From: Thereva unica
Lineage: Eukaryota > Arthropoda > Insecta > Diptera > Therevidae
DNA length: 64,000 nucleotides
Direction: 5' to 3'
Assembly (NCBI GenBank): GCA_949987705.1
Contig: OX465281.1
Span: 31,790,942 to 31,854,941 of the forward strand
A program made the position numbers and the translations under genes. Positions 9,956-20,362 of this stretch are shown here, piece after piece; the first letter of the stretch is position 1, and each line of letters begins with the position of its first letter. A model generated the notes under the pieces. It made no database searches, was not told where the DNA came from, and saw only the letters and a list, made by a program, of their open reading frames with translations.

Positions 9956-10120
9956 AATTCGCCCACTTTAAGTTGAAGGCGGCTTTATTAATAACCCATG
10001 TTTGGGACTTTTATAGTAATCCAGTAAACATTCATAGAGCTTTAAAAATTAAATAGGATTAGGTTTACAATTAGGTCAACTATTAATAGAATATTTTACA
10101 TTTTTAACACTCCCCCTCTA
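9956..10120 (-). repeat. Possible Copia-type 3' LTR with polypurine tract
   Basis: On the minus strand, TAGAGGGGGAG (10120-10110) is a good Copia-style polypurine tract directly followed by TGTTAAAAATG (from 10109), a typical LTR start. An AATAAA-type signal lies about 120 bases downstream, near 9988. The far end is not defined and no Copia protein is recognised upstream, so this may be a solo or truncated LTR. Confidence 0.35.
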
Positions 10121-11896
10121 TTCTGATTGGTACACCTTAGATCTAACGTTTTTGTTACTTATCCGAATCTTAAAGAATAAATTCAATATGTAACTGAAAA
10201 GCTCTAGAATACAATTCCCTTCCATTTCTGTAGGAAGATGGAAATCGCTTTATGAGCTTTTTCTGGTGAGCTTTTGGTGATGACGTCAAAAAAGCTCTCA
10301 ATGCTTGAAATAAAGTTTTGGATTGAGAATTAGATAGATTTCAATATAAAAATTAATAAGAGTTTAAAAAAATCAAAGTCAACAACTAACGTAAAATAAA
10401 ATTTACAGTAGTAGTAGTAAAATAGATATTGGTCGGTATTAATTAAAAAAATTAGGGATGCAATTCCATAAGAATTTTCATACAATCTTCTCATAAATTG
10501 GAAAGCTAATATCGGATCTGTTTGCGGTGCACACAAGCTTCGACTTAAGCAATGACAATGATCAGTTAGTTGAGAGTAGCTTCAGTTTCAGTGCAGCCTA
10601 TTGTTTTACAGAACTTAGTTGTTTTGATTAATGAAGTCCTTATCATGCTAATACTTTAAGTGGGAGGTCGATTTATCATGGAATTGGGGCTTTTTATAGA
10701 AAAATGGTACTTCAACTATTAAGGAACTTACTAATCCCATGATATAATTGAGCTCCCAGTTGTATGAAATTAAATGAGAACTGAGAACTTGATAAAAAAT
10801 GTGGAGGTGTGTGCTAATTTATATGAACCTTTCAACTTTATTTCATCAGTTCGTTGAATAAATAACCTAAATCCTTCGCTTCGACTTATACGCTATTCCA
10901 TTTTATGCTCTTATAGTACTGTAGAACTATGTCAAGACTAGGATATTCTGGAGCTGTACACTGGGATATAATCTGGCTAAAGTTCGACAACAAGGCCGCT
11001 CCAACAACTTAACGATGAAGACGGCAATCATATGGAACATCTATAAATCAAGACTAGCTTATGGAATATCTAGAAATCAACTAAAATAGACGAGACGGAG
11101 CGCCCTAAATAAAGAATGCATCTCTTTGGGGAGCCCACTCTATTCTATCTCCAACGTTTTTGGCTGATTATACAACATTAGTGGGCTGATTCTAATGATC
11201 CCGATTTAATTCGAAAAATAAGTATATGGGGACCTTCCTTGCTGGTCCTACAATAAAGATAGTATTTCACTATGTCAAATCTAGACTTCTCATCATACTT
11301 TGGGGATCTTCGATGGGCCAAATCTATGACTCGCGGTTTTCCTAACTGATCTTCCCATTTTTCTCTGATCTGTCCAACCTACCAGAAACTTACTTGACTG
11401 CATTCGATAACTTAAGGCAAACCAGACCCTATCAGACCTCATATTCAGAATTTCCAACTTATGGCTAACGACTTTTTTCGAATTCAATTCCTTCAAAATA
11501 TGCACCAATATTTCTTCTGAAACATCTGGTCAATTTAACAAGACATTAGTCTAATATTAACTTAAGATCTGTGATTAGATCCTCACATATTCCAAATAGC
11601 CAAACAAGAATCTGAGTGGCTGGCAGTAATCGACAAAGTCTTGCAATCGACCCCCCGAAAAAATCTACTCGTTTTTCTAAGATATGATCCCGTTAAATTC
11701 CTTGACGTAACTAAATAAAACAGTTATCTCCAGCTTCTGAGAGACAGCACTATTTGTGTCTCCTTAGGCACCCCGAGCAAGCATAAGAATATTGCAGCGT
11801 AAGGAAAAATTCACCCCCATTATCTTAGAAACTTTCCTGCCGAAATGCACAGCTTCCTGCACCACCCAGCCAAAAATCAGAGTGTTGCATAATAAA
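10121..11896. other. No identified feature
   Basis: Only short frames without recognisable domains. AGCTTTT strings recur near 7.4 and 10.2-10.3 kb but do not form a clear repeat unit. Confidence 0.4.
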
Positions 11897-12003
11897 GGGC
11901 CTTTTCAAGAATGCAGGTTGCGTGCGCAATGACTTATTCAGCTACACACTCTCAATTGCTGAATAAGTCATTGCGCACGCAACCTGCATTCTTGAAAAGG
12001 CCC
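11897..12003. repeat. Perfect 46-bp inverted repeat with 15-nt loop
   Basis: Arms at 11897-11942 and 11958-12003 are exact reverse complements with no mismatch. They begin GGGCCTTTTCAAGAATGCAG and end TTATTCAGC at the loop. The 15-nt spacer is TACACACTCTCAATT. No TIR-transposon signature flanks it. Confidence 0.95.
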
Positions 12004-14060
12004 AAACTTAAGAGCGCAAGGACCAGTTCTATATATTTTCTAATTTGACATATCCGTAAAGTGAGCATACCATTTAATGGTTCTTTAGAAGCCTTTTGGA
12101 AGCAGTAGAAAAAGTTTTGTATTAAGACTAAATGGCAACCTGTAGATATGTGAATATGTTCCTTTGGGAAAAAGTTTGTATTTTCGTTCACCTTTCGCAA
12201 TTGCCTTTCTCTTTCCAAACAAGCCGTTTTAACAAGCGGTCCTCCAACTAAGTACTAGCCACTTTCCATGCTGCTTGACTTCCGAAATCGAACGAGTGCG
12301 GGTTTTGTGAGTACCCTAATGGCACCCTGGTCACGAAGTTAATTGCGGGTTTCTTTGTTCTACGTAATTTCTTTAAGCTTCAATTTTGCTGCCTTAGGCA
12401 CTTAGTGACAGCGTTCAAAATTAGCTTCCCTTTGTGGGGCTCCGATTTTTTTCCGCTGGGCGCGTTTCACATCACGATGACAGTACGAAGCCACATATTT
12501 AGCAACAAGTAATAATGTCAATTAATAACACAAAGTTGCTATATTCTTCCAAAATTGAATCGACTGTTTTCGCTTGCAGAAGACAGGGGGTATCCGAGCA
12601 TGATGATGTTCGTAGGATCATGGCAATACCTGTCCTCGAATGGGTGCCAGAAGAGCTTCGTGAGTCCCACAGGAACGACTGCGATATATCTCAGCGCTTT
12701 TGGCATGGAAGAGGCATGAAGACCACAAGCCTCAGTGAAAAGACATCTCACCAAAGAGTGAAATGCAGAGCTACTGGGGACAGTTCGAGTCACTGCGGAT
12801 ATAAGATGGGACGACGCATAGGATGCAAATACCCGTACCCAGGAGTACGATGATGCATGTTATTCGCGAGTCTCATTATGGAAGATCCGGCGATCATCTA
12901 GGGATCAATAAATCTTGAGAAAGTAAGAAAACATTTTACTGACTCCATATCAAGGACTGCACCGCAGCCAAAGGGTGTCGACGAACCCCACAGCGAAAAA
13001 GCAGCAGTATAAAGTTGGCGTGCCAATCCAAACATATGCGACCGACGTGGCAGGAGCATTAGCATAGTTGCCATAGTTGCATATATGATAAAGGCTTTTT
13101 GACATTGAGGATTATAATCCCAATCGATTGCGCGCCTTGCCAGGGTTTTCACTTTATTGACTTCTATATTCAAAGCAGGAACTTGATTACCCTGGGTTTT
13201 CTTCGTCGCCTCCGCGATTGTTCCCCTTACATTTAGGACTTAGATGAGGTCCTGTTGGGCGTCATACATATGAAACAATTTCTAAATCTACTGATTCTGC
13301 CAAAGTACTGAAACTGACAGGCAATTCTATTATTAAAAGCTTGTTAGACCGGATATTACTTCAACAATAGATTCTCCATCTCTCACTAGATCTGACTTTC
13401 AATTGCACTATATCACTGGAGGTGCAATTCTCTTAAATTTATACATGCGTAAGGTTAGCTAACAAAATTACTGCAAGAGCATCAATTCACCGAAACATAA
13501 TCATATCGATTATTACTCAGAAATTATTAACAAATTAAGTGCATGTATTTACTATCCAGGCACCAGTAAAATACAGAACCACTATCTGCCAAGACCATAC
13601 CAGAGGCAGAAAGGTTCTAAATATTCTGCTACTTCAATATTCAATGCACTTTGTTGTACCATAAAAAATACACGAAGCGCACAGATGATGGTGGATGCGA
13701 AGGAATATTTGGCGAAGGATCAATGAAAACGGTGCAACCAGTACATACCCTGCATAGTTTATGTCCCTGGTCGACATACCTCTTGTGTGTTCCTCAAGAT
13801 GTTGACGAGAAGCGATACTATATAGTAGATGTATTACTTAGCAAGCAACCACAAGGACTGCAAAAATAATATAAAAATTTATGCGAATTCATCCTGCATC
13901 ACCGGAATAATGCGCATGCCATGAAAACCCATTTATAATGCACATACATCAAGCGGGAGAAGCCTCTAATTTATAAGCTCTACATACATCCTTCACCTTT
14001 TCATTCAAAATTCATTCACTCCGCACTTAATGTGTCCCCATTTCGGCTCCGCTCTCCCAG
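12004..14060. other. Mostly unassigned; weak R1-like signal on the minus strand
   Basis: At about 12.6-13.1 kb, minus-strand frames loosely recall the C-terminal part of R1-group LINE proteins (an RTVPSSSAFHSLV stretch near 12760). The match is too weak to define a pseudogene. Nothing is recognised in 13.2-14.06 kb. Confidence 0.25.
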
Positions 14061-14630
14061 GGAAGGCACCGAGACATAATGCCACTTTTATATCGGGCGT
14101 ATGCGCTGCTCCACGGCCCTCCCAGCACAACTTGGAGCAATTTACTTCCCCATCATGCAACCTGGCCTCAACGAAAAGTCCGCAAAGCCATCGTTACGAG
14201 TTTAAACTGTCAACACCCGGCACTTTATGCAAATATCCTGGGCGATATCCTTCCATACTTCCCAGTAAGTAGTAAGCAACCGGGTCGTGCACAGGGCTGA
14301 CTCCTTTTTTTTTGCTCTCTCCAGTTCAACCTACCTTTGGAAGAGCTTATTCTTGACTATTGCACCGGTGAAAGAGGGATTCGTTACCTGGGGATTAAAT
14401 TACCCAACAAGACAAATTTCGTTACAGAAGGAAAGGGAGAGACAGAGAGTGGGAAAGAGAGGCTATCATCTCAGTGTGTGCATGTATTTACAGTGGGCCA
14501 ACCACTTCATGGAAGTTTGCCAAAGCCACAAAATGCCAGGATTAAGTGCTTAGTTCAGTTGTTCTTTCGTAGAATTAATACAGCGGTTGATGGGAGGGCC
14601 ACAGTGCAAAGGAGTGGTGGAAAGTGGTAA
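14061..14630 (+). CDS. Candidate two-exon gene of unknown function
   Basis: The sequence shows a possible acceptor (CCGCTCTCCCAG, ending 14060), an open frame from 14061 with ATG at 14079, a donor CCCA|GTAAGT at 14264/14265, and a strong pyrimidine tract ending CTCTCTCCAG at 14324. The frame then reopens to a stop at 14630. The implied intron is exactly 60 bp, a common insect size. It is phase 0, and it removes an in-frame TGA at 14298 that would otherwise end the protein. From 14079 the product would be 163 residues, starting MPLLYRAYALLHGPP. I recognise no domain, signal peptide or family. Upstream exons could exist. The BEL element begins only 48 bp after the stop. A chance ORF pair or a non-coding transcript is possible. 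Confidence 0.3.
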
Positions 14631-14677
14631 AGTTCCTTCAGCTTACCCCCAGGATTCTCTTTAGGCGTTGATACTGT

Positions 14678-14840
14678 TGTTAAAAATGCTTTTGCGATTA
14701 TTTTATGTACGTTTATTAAAAGTTTTACAAGAGAACTGAAAAATATTAAATAAAAAAAACAATAACAAAACTCATTAACTACTACGATACAAAAATGTGA
14801 CACAAGTGTTTTTATTATTTCAAAGTGGAGATTTTTCACA
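14678..14840 (-). repeat. 3' LTR of the BEL/Pao element
   Basis: 163 bp, identical by eye to the 5' LTR. The polyprotein stop codon lies inside it: the last six codons (C-E-K-S-P-L) and the TGA are the first bases of the LTR, so coding and LTR overlap by 21 bp. Confidence 0.95.
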
Positions 14841-17800
14841 TCCTCCGGCCGGCCGTTGAATTCTTGATTCTAGTTCAAGTGGATATAAGTGCTGAATTGG
14901 TCTTCTTAGCAGTGTACCATTGGAAAATCTCAATTCACAGGCTCTAACTTTTCCGTCACGTCCAGGGAATACGTTGTTGACAATGGCAAGCTTCCAGAAT
15001 AACCTTGGCCTAGAAGGCTCGTAAACAATGACAACGTCGCCGGTTTCTAGTTTGGTTGAAAATTGATGTTTTGAGAAATGTGCCGATCTGAGTTGTTGTA
15101 TATATTCCATTCTGAACCGTTTCATAAATAGATTAGAAAGATATAGTCGAGACTTCCAATTTAGTCTCAATTTGACATCAGTAGTGCTAGTTGTAGAAGA
15201 GAGAGTTGAAGAGAAAAAACCCTGTAAAAAATGATTAGGTGTTAGTGGCGAAAGGTCTAAGGGATCATCGCTGACGTATGTTAAGGGTCTTGAATTTATT
15301 GATGATTCGGCTTCTATTAATAGGGTATGAAGTTGCTCATTCGTAAGTACTGATCGGCTTATAGTTATCTTCAGGATATCTTTTACTACTTTTACAAGGC
15401 GTTCCCAGAAACCACCCCACCACGCAGCTCGTTCTACGATAAATTTCCAAGAAACTCCCTCGTTGCTGACAAATCCTTGCCATTCTTCAGACTCGATAAC
15501 AAATCCCACTTGCCGGAGTTCTAGTGAAGCCCTTTTGAATGTTCGAGCATTGTCCGAGTACATGCATTTGGGAATACCACGCCGTGCAAAGAAACGCCTC
15601 AAAGCTAACAGGCAACTTTCAGAATTTAAACTTGGAACAAGTTCCAGATGGACGGCGCGTACCGCAGCGCAGGTAAGTAACATTATATATACTTTCGAGG
15701 TATCCTTATTGTCCTTGGAAGTTTTCACGTATAGAGGCCCTGCGAAGTCTACACCAGTTGTTTCGAAAGGCCTAGCTGTTTGCAACCGTTCACTAGGTAA
15801 AGGCGCAAATGGTTGAGAGGCTGGGGGGCCTTTAAGACGGCGACAAATTCTACATCCTTTTAAAAGACTTTTAATTAATTGTCGAGCCTTGATAATCCAA
15901 TACTTCTCTCTTAGGCGAGTTAAGACAATATTCACTCCTCCATGTAAAACACGTTCATGCGCATCGAGGACCAGCAGTGATGTAAAATAACACGATTTGG
16001 GAAGCAATATAGGATATATAGCATTATAATCTAGACTAGACTCTTGTAGTCGTGTCTGAATTCGTAAAATTCCGTTCTTATCCATCATAGGATTAAGCAA
16101 AAGGACAGAAGATGACTTCGGTAATGGCTTACCACGTTTTAGAGCCCTAATTTCGACAGAGAAGAACGTGTATTGGATATGTTTAATCCAATATGTTTCC
16201 GCTCGCTGCATTTCTTCGCTAGTGATGAATTTTTCATTCAGATGTTTGCGTTTTATATTGTCGATAAAACGTAGGATATATGCCGTTATACGAATAACTT
16301 TTCTATACCTACTGAAATTTTCAATCGAGAATAAAGGCAAGTTATTGCACGATGAATCCGTCTCTTCCACAGCCTGCAAATGAAATACAGATATTGATTC
16401 AGGAATTTTGACGATATTTTCTGGCCAATGGTCTGGGTCGCTTAATAACCACGAAGGCCCACGAATCCAGGATGAAGCATTTATCAGTTGGCTTCCAGAT
16501 AGTCCACGCGTTAGTAAATCTGCAGGATTTTCAATTCCGGGGCAGTGTCTCCAATTCGCTGCCACAGTTAGTCGTTTAATTTCATGAACACGATTTAATA
16601 TATAAGGTTTATATTTCTGATTTTTATTATGTATCCAGTGAAGGGCGATCTTAGAATCGGACCAAAGATATATATTGTCAAATTTCGTATTTAGATGTTC
16701 GATGAGAAATGCGGCCAATCTAGCAGCGATGAGGGCGGCGGTCAACTCTAGTTTTGGAAGGGTTAATTCCACAGAAACGTCGTTCTTTAGGGGTGCTACT
16801 CGATTCTTCGAACATAGGTACACAACATTGGTAGTTTTATCTTCGTTCACGCTTCTGATATAGGCTACTGTTCCATACGCCGCTACACTTGCATCTGCAA
16901 AGACATGAAGTTCTTGGATTATTCTAGCATTGGTAGTGAAGACACAACGGGGCACTGTAATTTTCTTTAGCATAGATATTTGAGAAAGACTATTATTCCA
17001 CGTTGTCTGTAGTGATGAAGGCATCGGCTCGTCCCAGTCAATGTGTAAGCGCCAAAGTGTTTGGAATAAAAGCTTAAGCTTCACAACGAACGGTCCTAGT
17101 ACACCAACAGGATCAAATATTTTAGCGATGAATTGCAGTACATTCCTTTTCGTTGGAGCGCAGTATGTTATGCTAGATAGTTGACGTAAGTCAATAGCAA
17201 GCTCATCGTTGTTACAGACCCAAATTAGACCTAAAACCTTTTGAATCTCAGGTGGTTTATCGTTAAATATCGCTCTCAGTTTATAGCAGTTGCTATTCCA
17301 TTTTCTGATTCTCATATGTGCTCGAGCTAAAATCTCACAGACTTCCTTATAAACGGTAATGGCTGTTTTGACATCTTTGACACTAGTAACCAAATCGTCC
17401 ATATAGAACGAGCGTTGTAGTACGTTACAAGTCTCTGGAAATGCTATAGATTCATTATTGAAATGCTTTCTTAAAGTAGCGCATAAAATAAAAGGGCTAC
17501 ATGTAACGCCAAATGTTACCCTTGTCATGCGATATACAGTTGGAGGTGGAAGTTGGGCTGTATCTGTTATCTTCGTTTGAAACCAAAAAAATCTATGGCA
17601 ATCTCGATCTTGCACTGCCAAAGAAATCTGCAAAAATGCCTTTTCAATATCTGCTACTAGTCCAATGATATCCAGTCGGAAGTTTAATATAACTGATAGC
17701 AGATCCGGTAACAAGTTAGGTCCTGCGGTTAAATTTTGATTTAATGATAAATTAGAACCTACTTGAGCTGATGCATCGAAAACAATGCGCATTTTCGTGG

Positions 17801-20117
17801 TTGTTCTGTCATATTTGTATACAGGCCGATGCGGTAAATAAAAAATACGTTCAGCTGTGGCATCATAATTTACTTCTTCAGCTATTCCGGTTGAAATTAG
17901 CTCTTGCATAGCGGCATCATATTCCAAAAGTTTAGCTTCTTCTTTGGATAATTTAGCCACTAATTTCTTGAAACGGACAAAGGCGTTATCTCGGTTATCC
18001 TTTAATAACACATTATCTTTTCGCCACAGTAAGGAAGCTTGGTATCTATCGCCATCTGTTTTTGTCAAATTATCGAAATCACTAAAATTTTCTTGCAATT
18101 TATCACCCGTTATTCCAATACTTTCCAAGTCCCAAAATCTTTTTAAGCTTTCATCATCTAGTGCACAAACATTTAACGAAGCAGATATGTTGGCAAGTAT
18201 CAAGTTCTCTTTATTACAGGAATTAATCACAGGTCCTTGGATTGTCCACCCGAAAATTGAATTAATGGCCACTAAATTGTTCGACATTCGTTTTGAGTCG
18301 TCTGAAACAATTTCCCAATAATAGTCCGCCCCTATTAGGATATGAAGACCTCGTTCTTTAATTTCACCACTATCTGCTAAATCCAAACCGGCAAACATAG
18401 GACAATTTCCACTAGGTACCGGTAGAATATCATCACAAATGTACGGTACTACAATGGCTAAAATTAGAACAAATTTATCGTCAAAGCGACTCTTCAATTT
18501 AATTTGCACTCTATCAAATTGTTCAACTGGAATTCTGACCTTAGATCCAAAGGCTAAGATACGCAGTCTAACTTTGTCGTAAATTCTTAAACCAAGTTGG
18601 GATACAGTGTTCTGGGTTACATATGAGCGCTGGCTCCCTCCATCTAAAATTAAACGAATCGGTCTTGAGTTGATGGGGGACATGGGGTTTGACGCAATTA
18701 CGTAAGCCGTTTGCAGGTACACATCTGAAGATGGATGGCTGGTCGAACATAAACTAGTAGCGGGTAAGATATCTCTATCCTTAGAAACTTGATTATTAGA
18801 TGTTGCAATATAAGAAGGATCACACATTGAAGTTGAATGTCTGCCTTTACAATGGTCGCAGCGAATCAATTTGCTGTAACAATTACGAGAATGGTGGCCT
18901 TTTCGAGTACATCTGAAGCAACGCCCTTCATTGAGTAATATTTCCTTACGCTGATGAAGATCCATGGGCGTCGGACATCGTTGAGAGGAGTGTGATTCCT
19001 TTTTACAAAAGCAACATTTTAAAAGTTCATCAGACGTTAAAAGTCCTGCCGCAGTTTTGAAATTTTGAGTATTTTGTACAGATGGACGTCTGTTTTGCAT
19101 AAGAGCAGACCCTTCCAACGATTCAACTTCTGCTTTCAAAAATTTTAAAATGTCGCGTACTTGCTTATCACCTTCAAAGTAAGGGGAAGAATTTTCATTG
19201 CCTACTAAGGAAGATACATCGGCAACATCCGCCTCTGATTTGTCTGCAAATAATTCTTGACGTGTACGATAAAATTCCACCACGAGGTCGTCAGGCATAC
19301 ATCTCATTAAAAGTGATTTTAGCATAACCGAGTATTGAGTAAGGGGCACACTAAGAATTGTAAGCGACCTGGTGCTCGATGTTACACTATTGTAAAGTTT
19401 TCTTAATCCATGAATATCTCGGCGTGAAGTTATATTTGGCAAAGACATTAGTTGCTGCATGCTGTGATCGATTAGCTTTTCATTATCTCCGAATTGCTCT
19501 TGAAGTAGAGATATTGCTGCATTATAGTTTTCTTCTGAAGGTATAAATCCAGCGATAGAATCTGCAGCTTTACCCGTTAAATGCAGCTGCAGATAATTGA
19601 ATTTATCCGCCCCACTAAGATTTGGCCGTTCGTGTATAGCGGTCTTAAATATTTCCCAAAACGGTAGCCATTCTTTGAAATCGCCAGAAAAGATTTTTAA
19701 TGATAGTTTGGGCAATTTTGCGGCTGATGACATGTTATTAGAGGGGGCCGGCAGATTTATAGAGTTGCTCGAACTTTTATTCTGTAGTTGGTGTAATTTC
19801 GCCAATCGTTGATTCAAGCGACTTATGGTCGAGATTGCCTTATCTTCATACTCAGCGATAGAATCGGATTCCTTTTGAAATTCTTCAGGTTTTAACATGC
19901 CTAAGTCTTTATCATTTAATTTTTCCAAACTTTGTTGAACCGTGGCTAATCTGGCCAGGTAAACCGATAGCTCTTCTTCTATTTCATCCAATTTACCTTC
20001 GTTATCCTCGTTTAATTGCGATTCGGGCGATTTCAAATAATCTAAAATACGATTGACTAATTTTGTAAGCTGCCCGCGATACGTAGCTCGTTTGGCGATA
20101 TCCATTATTTTTAACAA
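14820..20117 (-). CDS. BEL/Pao Gag-Pol polyprotein, 1765 aa
   Basis: One uninterrupted frame encodes the whole replication set. Residues ~1-130 look coiled-coil-like. ~130-300 is the DUF1759-type Gag (FSGDFKEWLPFWEIF). CCHC-type knuckles lie at ~367-380 and ~396-430. The aspartic protease (DUF1758-type) lies near 490 with LILDGGSQRSY; many relatives have D-S-G there, so D-G-G-S is worth noting. RT has RIVFDASA near 778 and catalytic YMDD near 905. RNase H has FADAS near 1070 and SDSK near 1155. Integrase has an HHCC finger (HERVLHGG...CRIC, ~1385-1425) and a DDE core (VDFAGP ~1455, SDNARTF ~1520, GGFWERL ~1567). A DUF5641-like tail follows at ~1655-1765. It acts in virus-like particles and then the nucleus. 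The ATG at 20117 follows a 77-bp leader containing the primer site. Confidence 0.97.
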   Translation of the reverse strand: MLKIMDIAKRATYRGQLTKLVNRILDYLKSPESQLNEDNEGKLDEIEEELSVYLARLATVQQSLEKLNDKDLGMLKPEEFQKESDSIAEYEDKAISTISRLNQRLAKLHQLQNKSSSNSINLPAPSNNMSSAAKLPKLSLKIFSGDFKEWLPFWEIFKTAIHERPNLSGADKFNYLQLHLTGKAADSIAGFIPSEENYNAAISLLQEQFGDNEKLIDHSMQQLMSLPNITSRRDIHGLRKLYNSVTSSTRSLTILSVPLTQYSVMLKSLLMRCMPDDLVVEFYRTRQELFADKSEADVADVSSLVGNENSSPYFEGDKQVRDILKFLKAEVESLEGSALMQNRRPSVQNTQNFKTAAGLLTSDELLKCCFCKKESHSSQRCPTPMDLHQRKEILLNEGRCFRCTRKGHHSRNCYSKLIRCDHCKGRHSTSMCDPSYIATSNNQVSKDRDILPATSLCSTSHPSSDVYLQTAYVIASNPMSPINSRPIRLILDGGSQRSYVTQNTVSQLGLRIYDKVRLRILAFGSKVRIPVEQFDRVQIKLKSRFDDKFVLILAIVVPYICDDILPVPSGNCPMFAGLDLADSGEIKERGLHILIGADYYWEIVSDDSKRMSNNLVAINSIFGWTIQGPVINSCNKENLILANISASLNVCALDDESLKRFWDLESIGITGDKLQENFSDFDNLTKTDGDRYQASLLWRKDNVLLKDNRDNAFVRFKKLVAKLSKEEAKLLEYDAAMQELISTGIAEEVNYDATAERIFYLPHRPVYKYDRTTTKMRIVFDASAQVGSNLSLNQNLTAGPNLLPDLLSVILNFRLDIIGLVADIEKAFLQISLAVQDRDCHRFFWFQTKITDTAQLPPPTVYRMTRVTFGVTCSPFILCATLRKHFNNESIAFPETCNVLQRSFYMDDLVTSVKDVKTAITVYKEVCEILARAHMRIRKWNSNCYKLRAIFNDKPPEIQKVLGLIWVCNNDELAIDLRQLSSITYCAPTKRNVLQFIAKIFDPVGVLGPFVVKLKLLFQTLWRLHIDWDEPMPSSLQTTWNNSLSQISMLKKITVPRCVFTTNARIIQELHVFADASVAAYGTVAYIRSVNEDKTTNVVYLCSKNRVAPLKNDVSVELTLPKLELTAALIAARLAAFLIEHLNTKFDNIYLWSDSKIALHWIHNKNQKYKPYILNRVHEIKRLTVAANWRHCPGIENPADLLTRGLSGSQLINASSWIRGPSWLLSDPDHWPENIVKIPESISVFHLQAVEETDSSCNNLPLFSIENFSRYRKVIRITAYILRFIDNIKRKHLNEKFITSEEMQRAETYWIKHIQYTFFSVEIRALKRGKPLPKSSSVLLLNPMMDKNGILRIQTRLQESSLDYNAIYPILLPKSCYFTSLLVLDAHERVLHGGVNIVLTRLREKYWIIKARQLIKSLLKGCRICRRLKGPPASQPFAPLPSERLQTARPFETTGVDFAGPLYVKTSKDNKDTSKVYIMLLTCAAVRAVHLELVPSLNSESCLLALRRFFARRGIPKCMYSDNARTFKRASLELRQVGFVIESEEWQGFVSNEGVSWKFIVERAAWWGGFWERLVKVVKDILKITISRSVLTNEQLHTLLIEAESSINSRPLTYVSDDPLDLSPLTPNHFLQGFFSSTLSSTTSTTDVKLRLNWKSRLYLSNLFMKRFRMEYIQQLRSAHFSKHQFSTKLETGDVVIVYEPSRPRLFWKLAIVNNVFPGRDGKVRACELRFSNGTLLRRPIQHLYPLELESRIQRPAGGCEKSPL

Positions 20118-20173
20118 ATTAATCCGTTCAACGTTAATACAAATATTTATAATAAAAAGTTAAAGAGTCACCG

Positions 20174-20191
20174 TCCCGGGTTTCGGCACCA
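20174..20191 (-). promoter_or_regulatory. tRNA-Phe primer binding site
   Basis: Three bases after the 5' LTR, the minus strand reads TGGTGCCGAAACCCGGGA. This is complementary over 18 nt to the 3' end of eukaryotic tRNA-Phe (TCCCGGGTTTCGGCA plus CCA). It would prime minus-strand DNA synthesis. Confidence 0.9.
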
Positions 20192-20194
20192 TTT

Positions 20195-20357
20195 TGTTAA
20201 AAATGCTTTTGCGATTATTTTATGTACGTTTATTAAAAGTTTTACAAGAGAACTGAAAAATATTAAATAAAAAAAACAATAACAAAACTCATTAACTACT
20301 ACGATACAAAAATGTGACACAAGTGTTTTTATTATTTCAAAGTGGAGATTTTTCACA
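20195..20357 (-). repeat. 5' LTR of the BEL/Pao element
   Basis: 163 bp, TG...CA ends, identical by eye to the copy at 14678-14840. It should hold the promoter and RNA start of the element, although no clear TATA box was distinguished from the general AT-richness. Confidence 0.95.
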
Positions 20358-20362
20358 ACTGT

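Larger units (their letters stand above)
14678..20357 (-). mobile_element. Complete BEL/Pao LTR retrotransposon
   Basis: A 5680-bp leftward element bounded by two 163-bp LTRs (20195-20357 and 14678-14840) that look base-for-base identical by eye, each TGTGAAAA...TTAACA in element orientation. ACTGT at 14673-14677 is repeated at 20358-20362, a 5-bp target duplication. Inside are an 18-nt tRNA-Phe primer site, a single gag-pol frame and a short purine run (GGAGGA) just before the 3' LTR. Identical LTRs, an intact frame and a clean duplication all indicate a very recent insertion that is potentially still active. There is no envelope gene. Confidence 0.97.

Noticed and set aside
12539..13173. 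Minus-strand ORFs suggestive of an R1-type LINE C-terminus
   Set aside because: Only loose similarity to remembered motifs; not enough to define a pseudogene.
15463..19812. Plus-strand ORFs of 60-125 codons
   Set aside because: They are antisense shadows of the BEL/Pao polyprotein.
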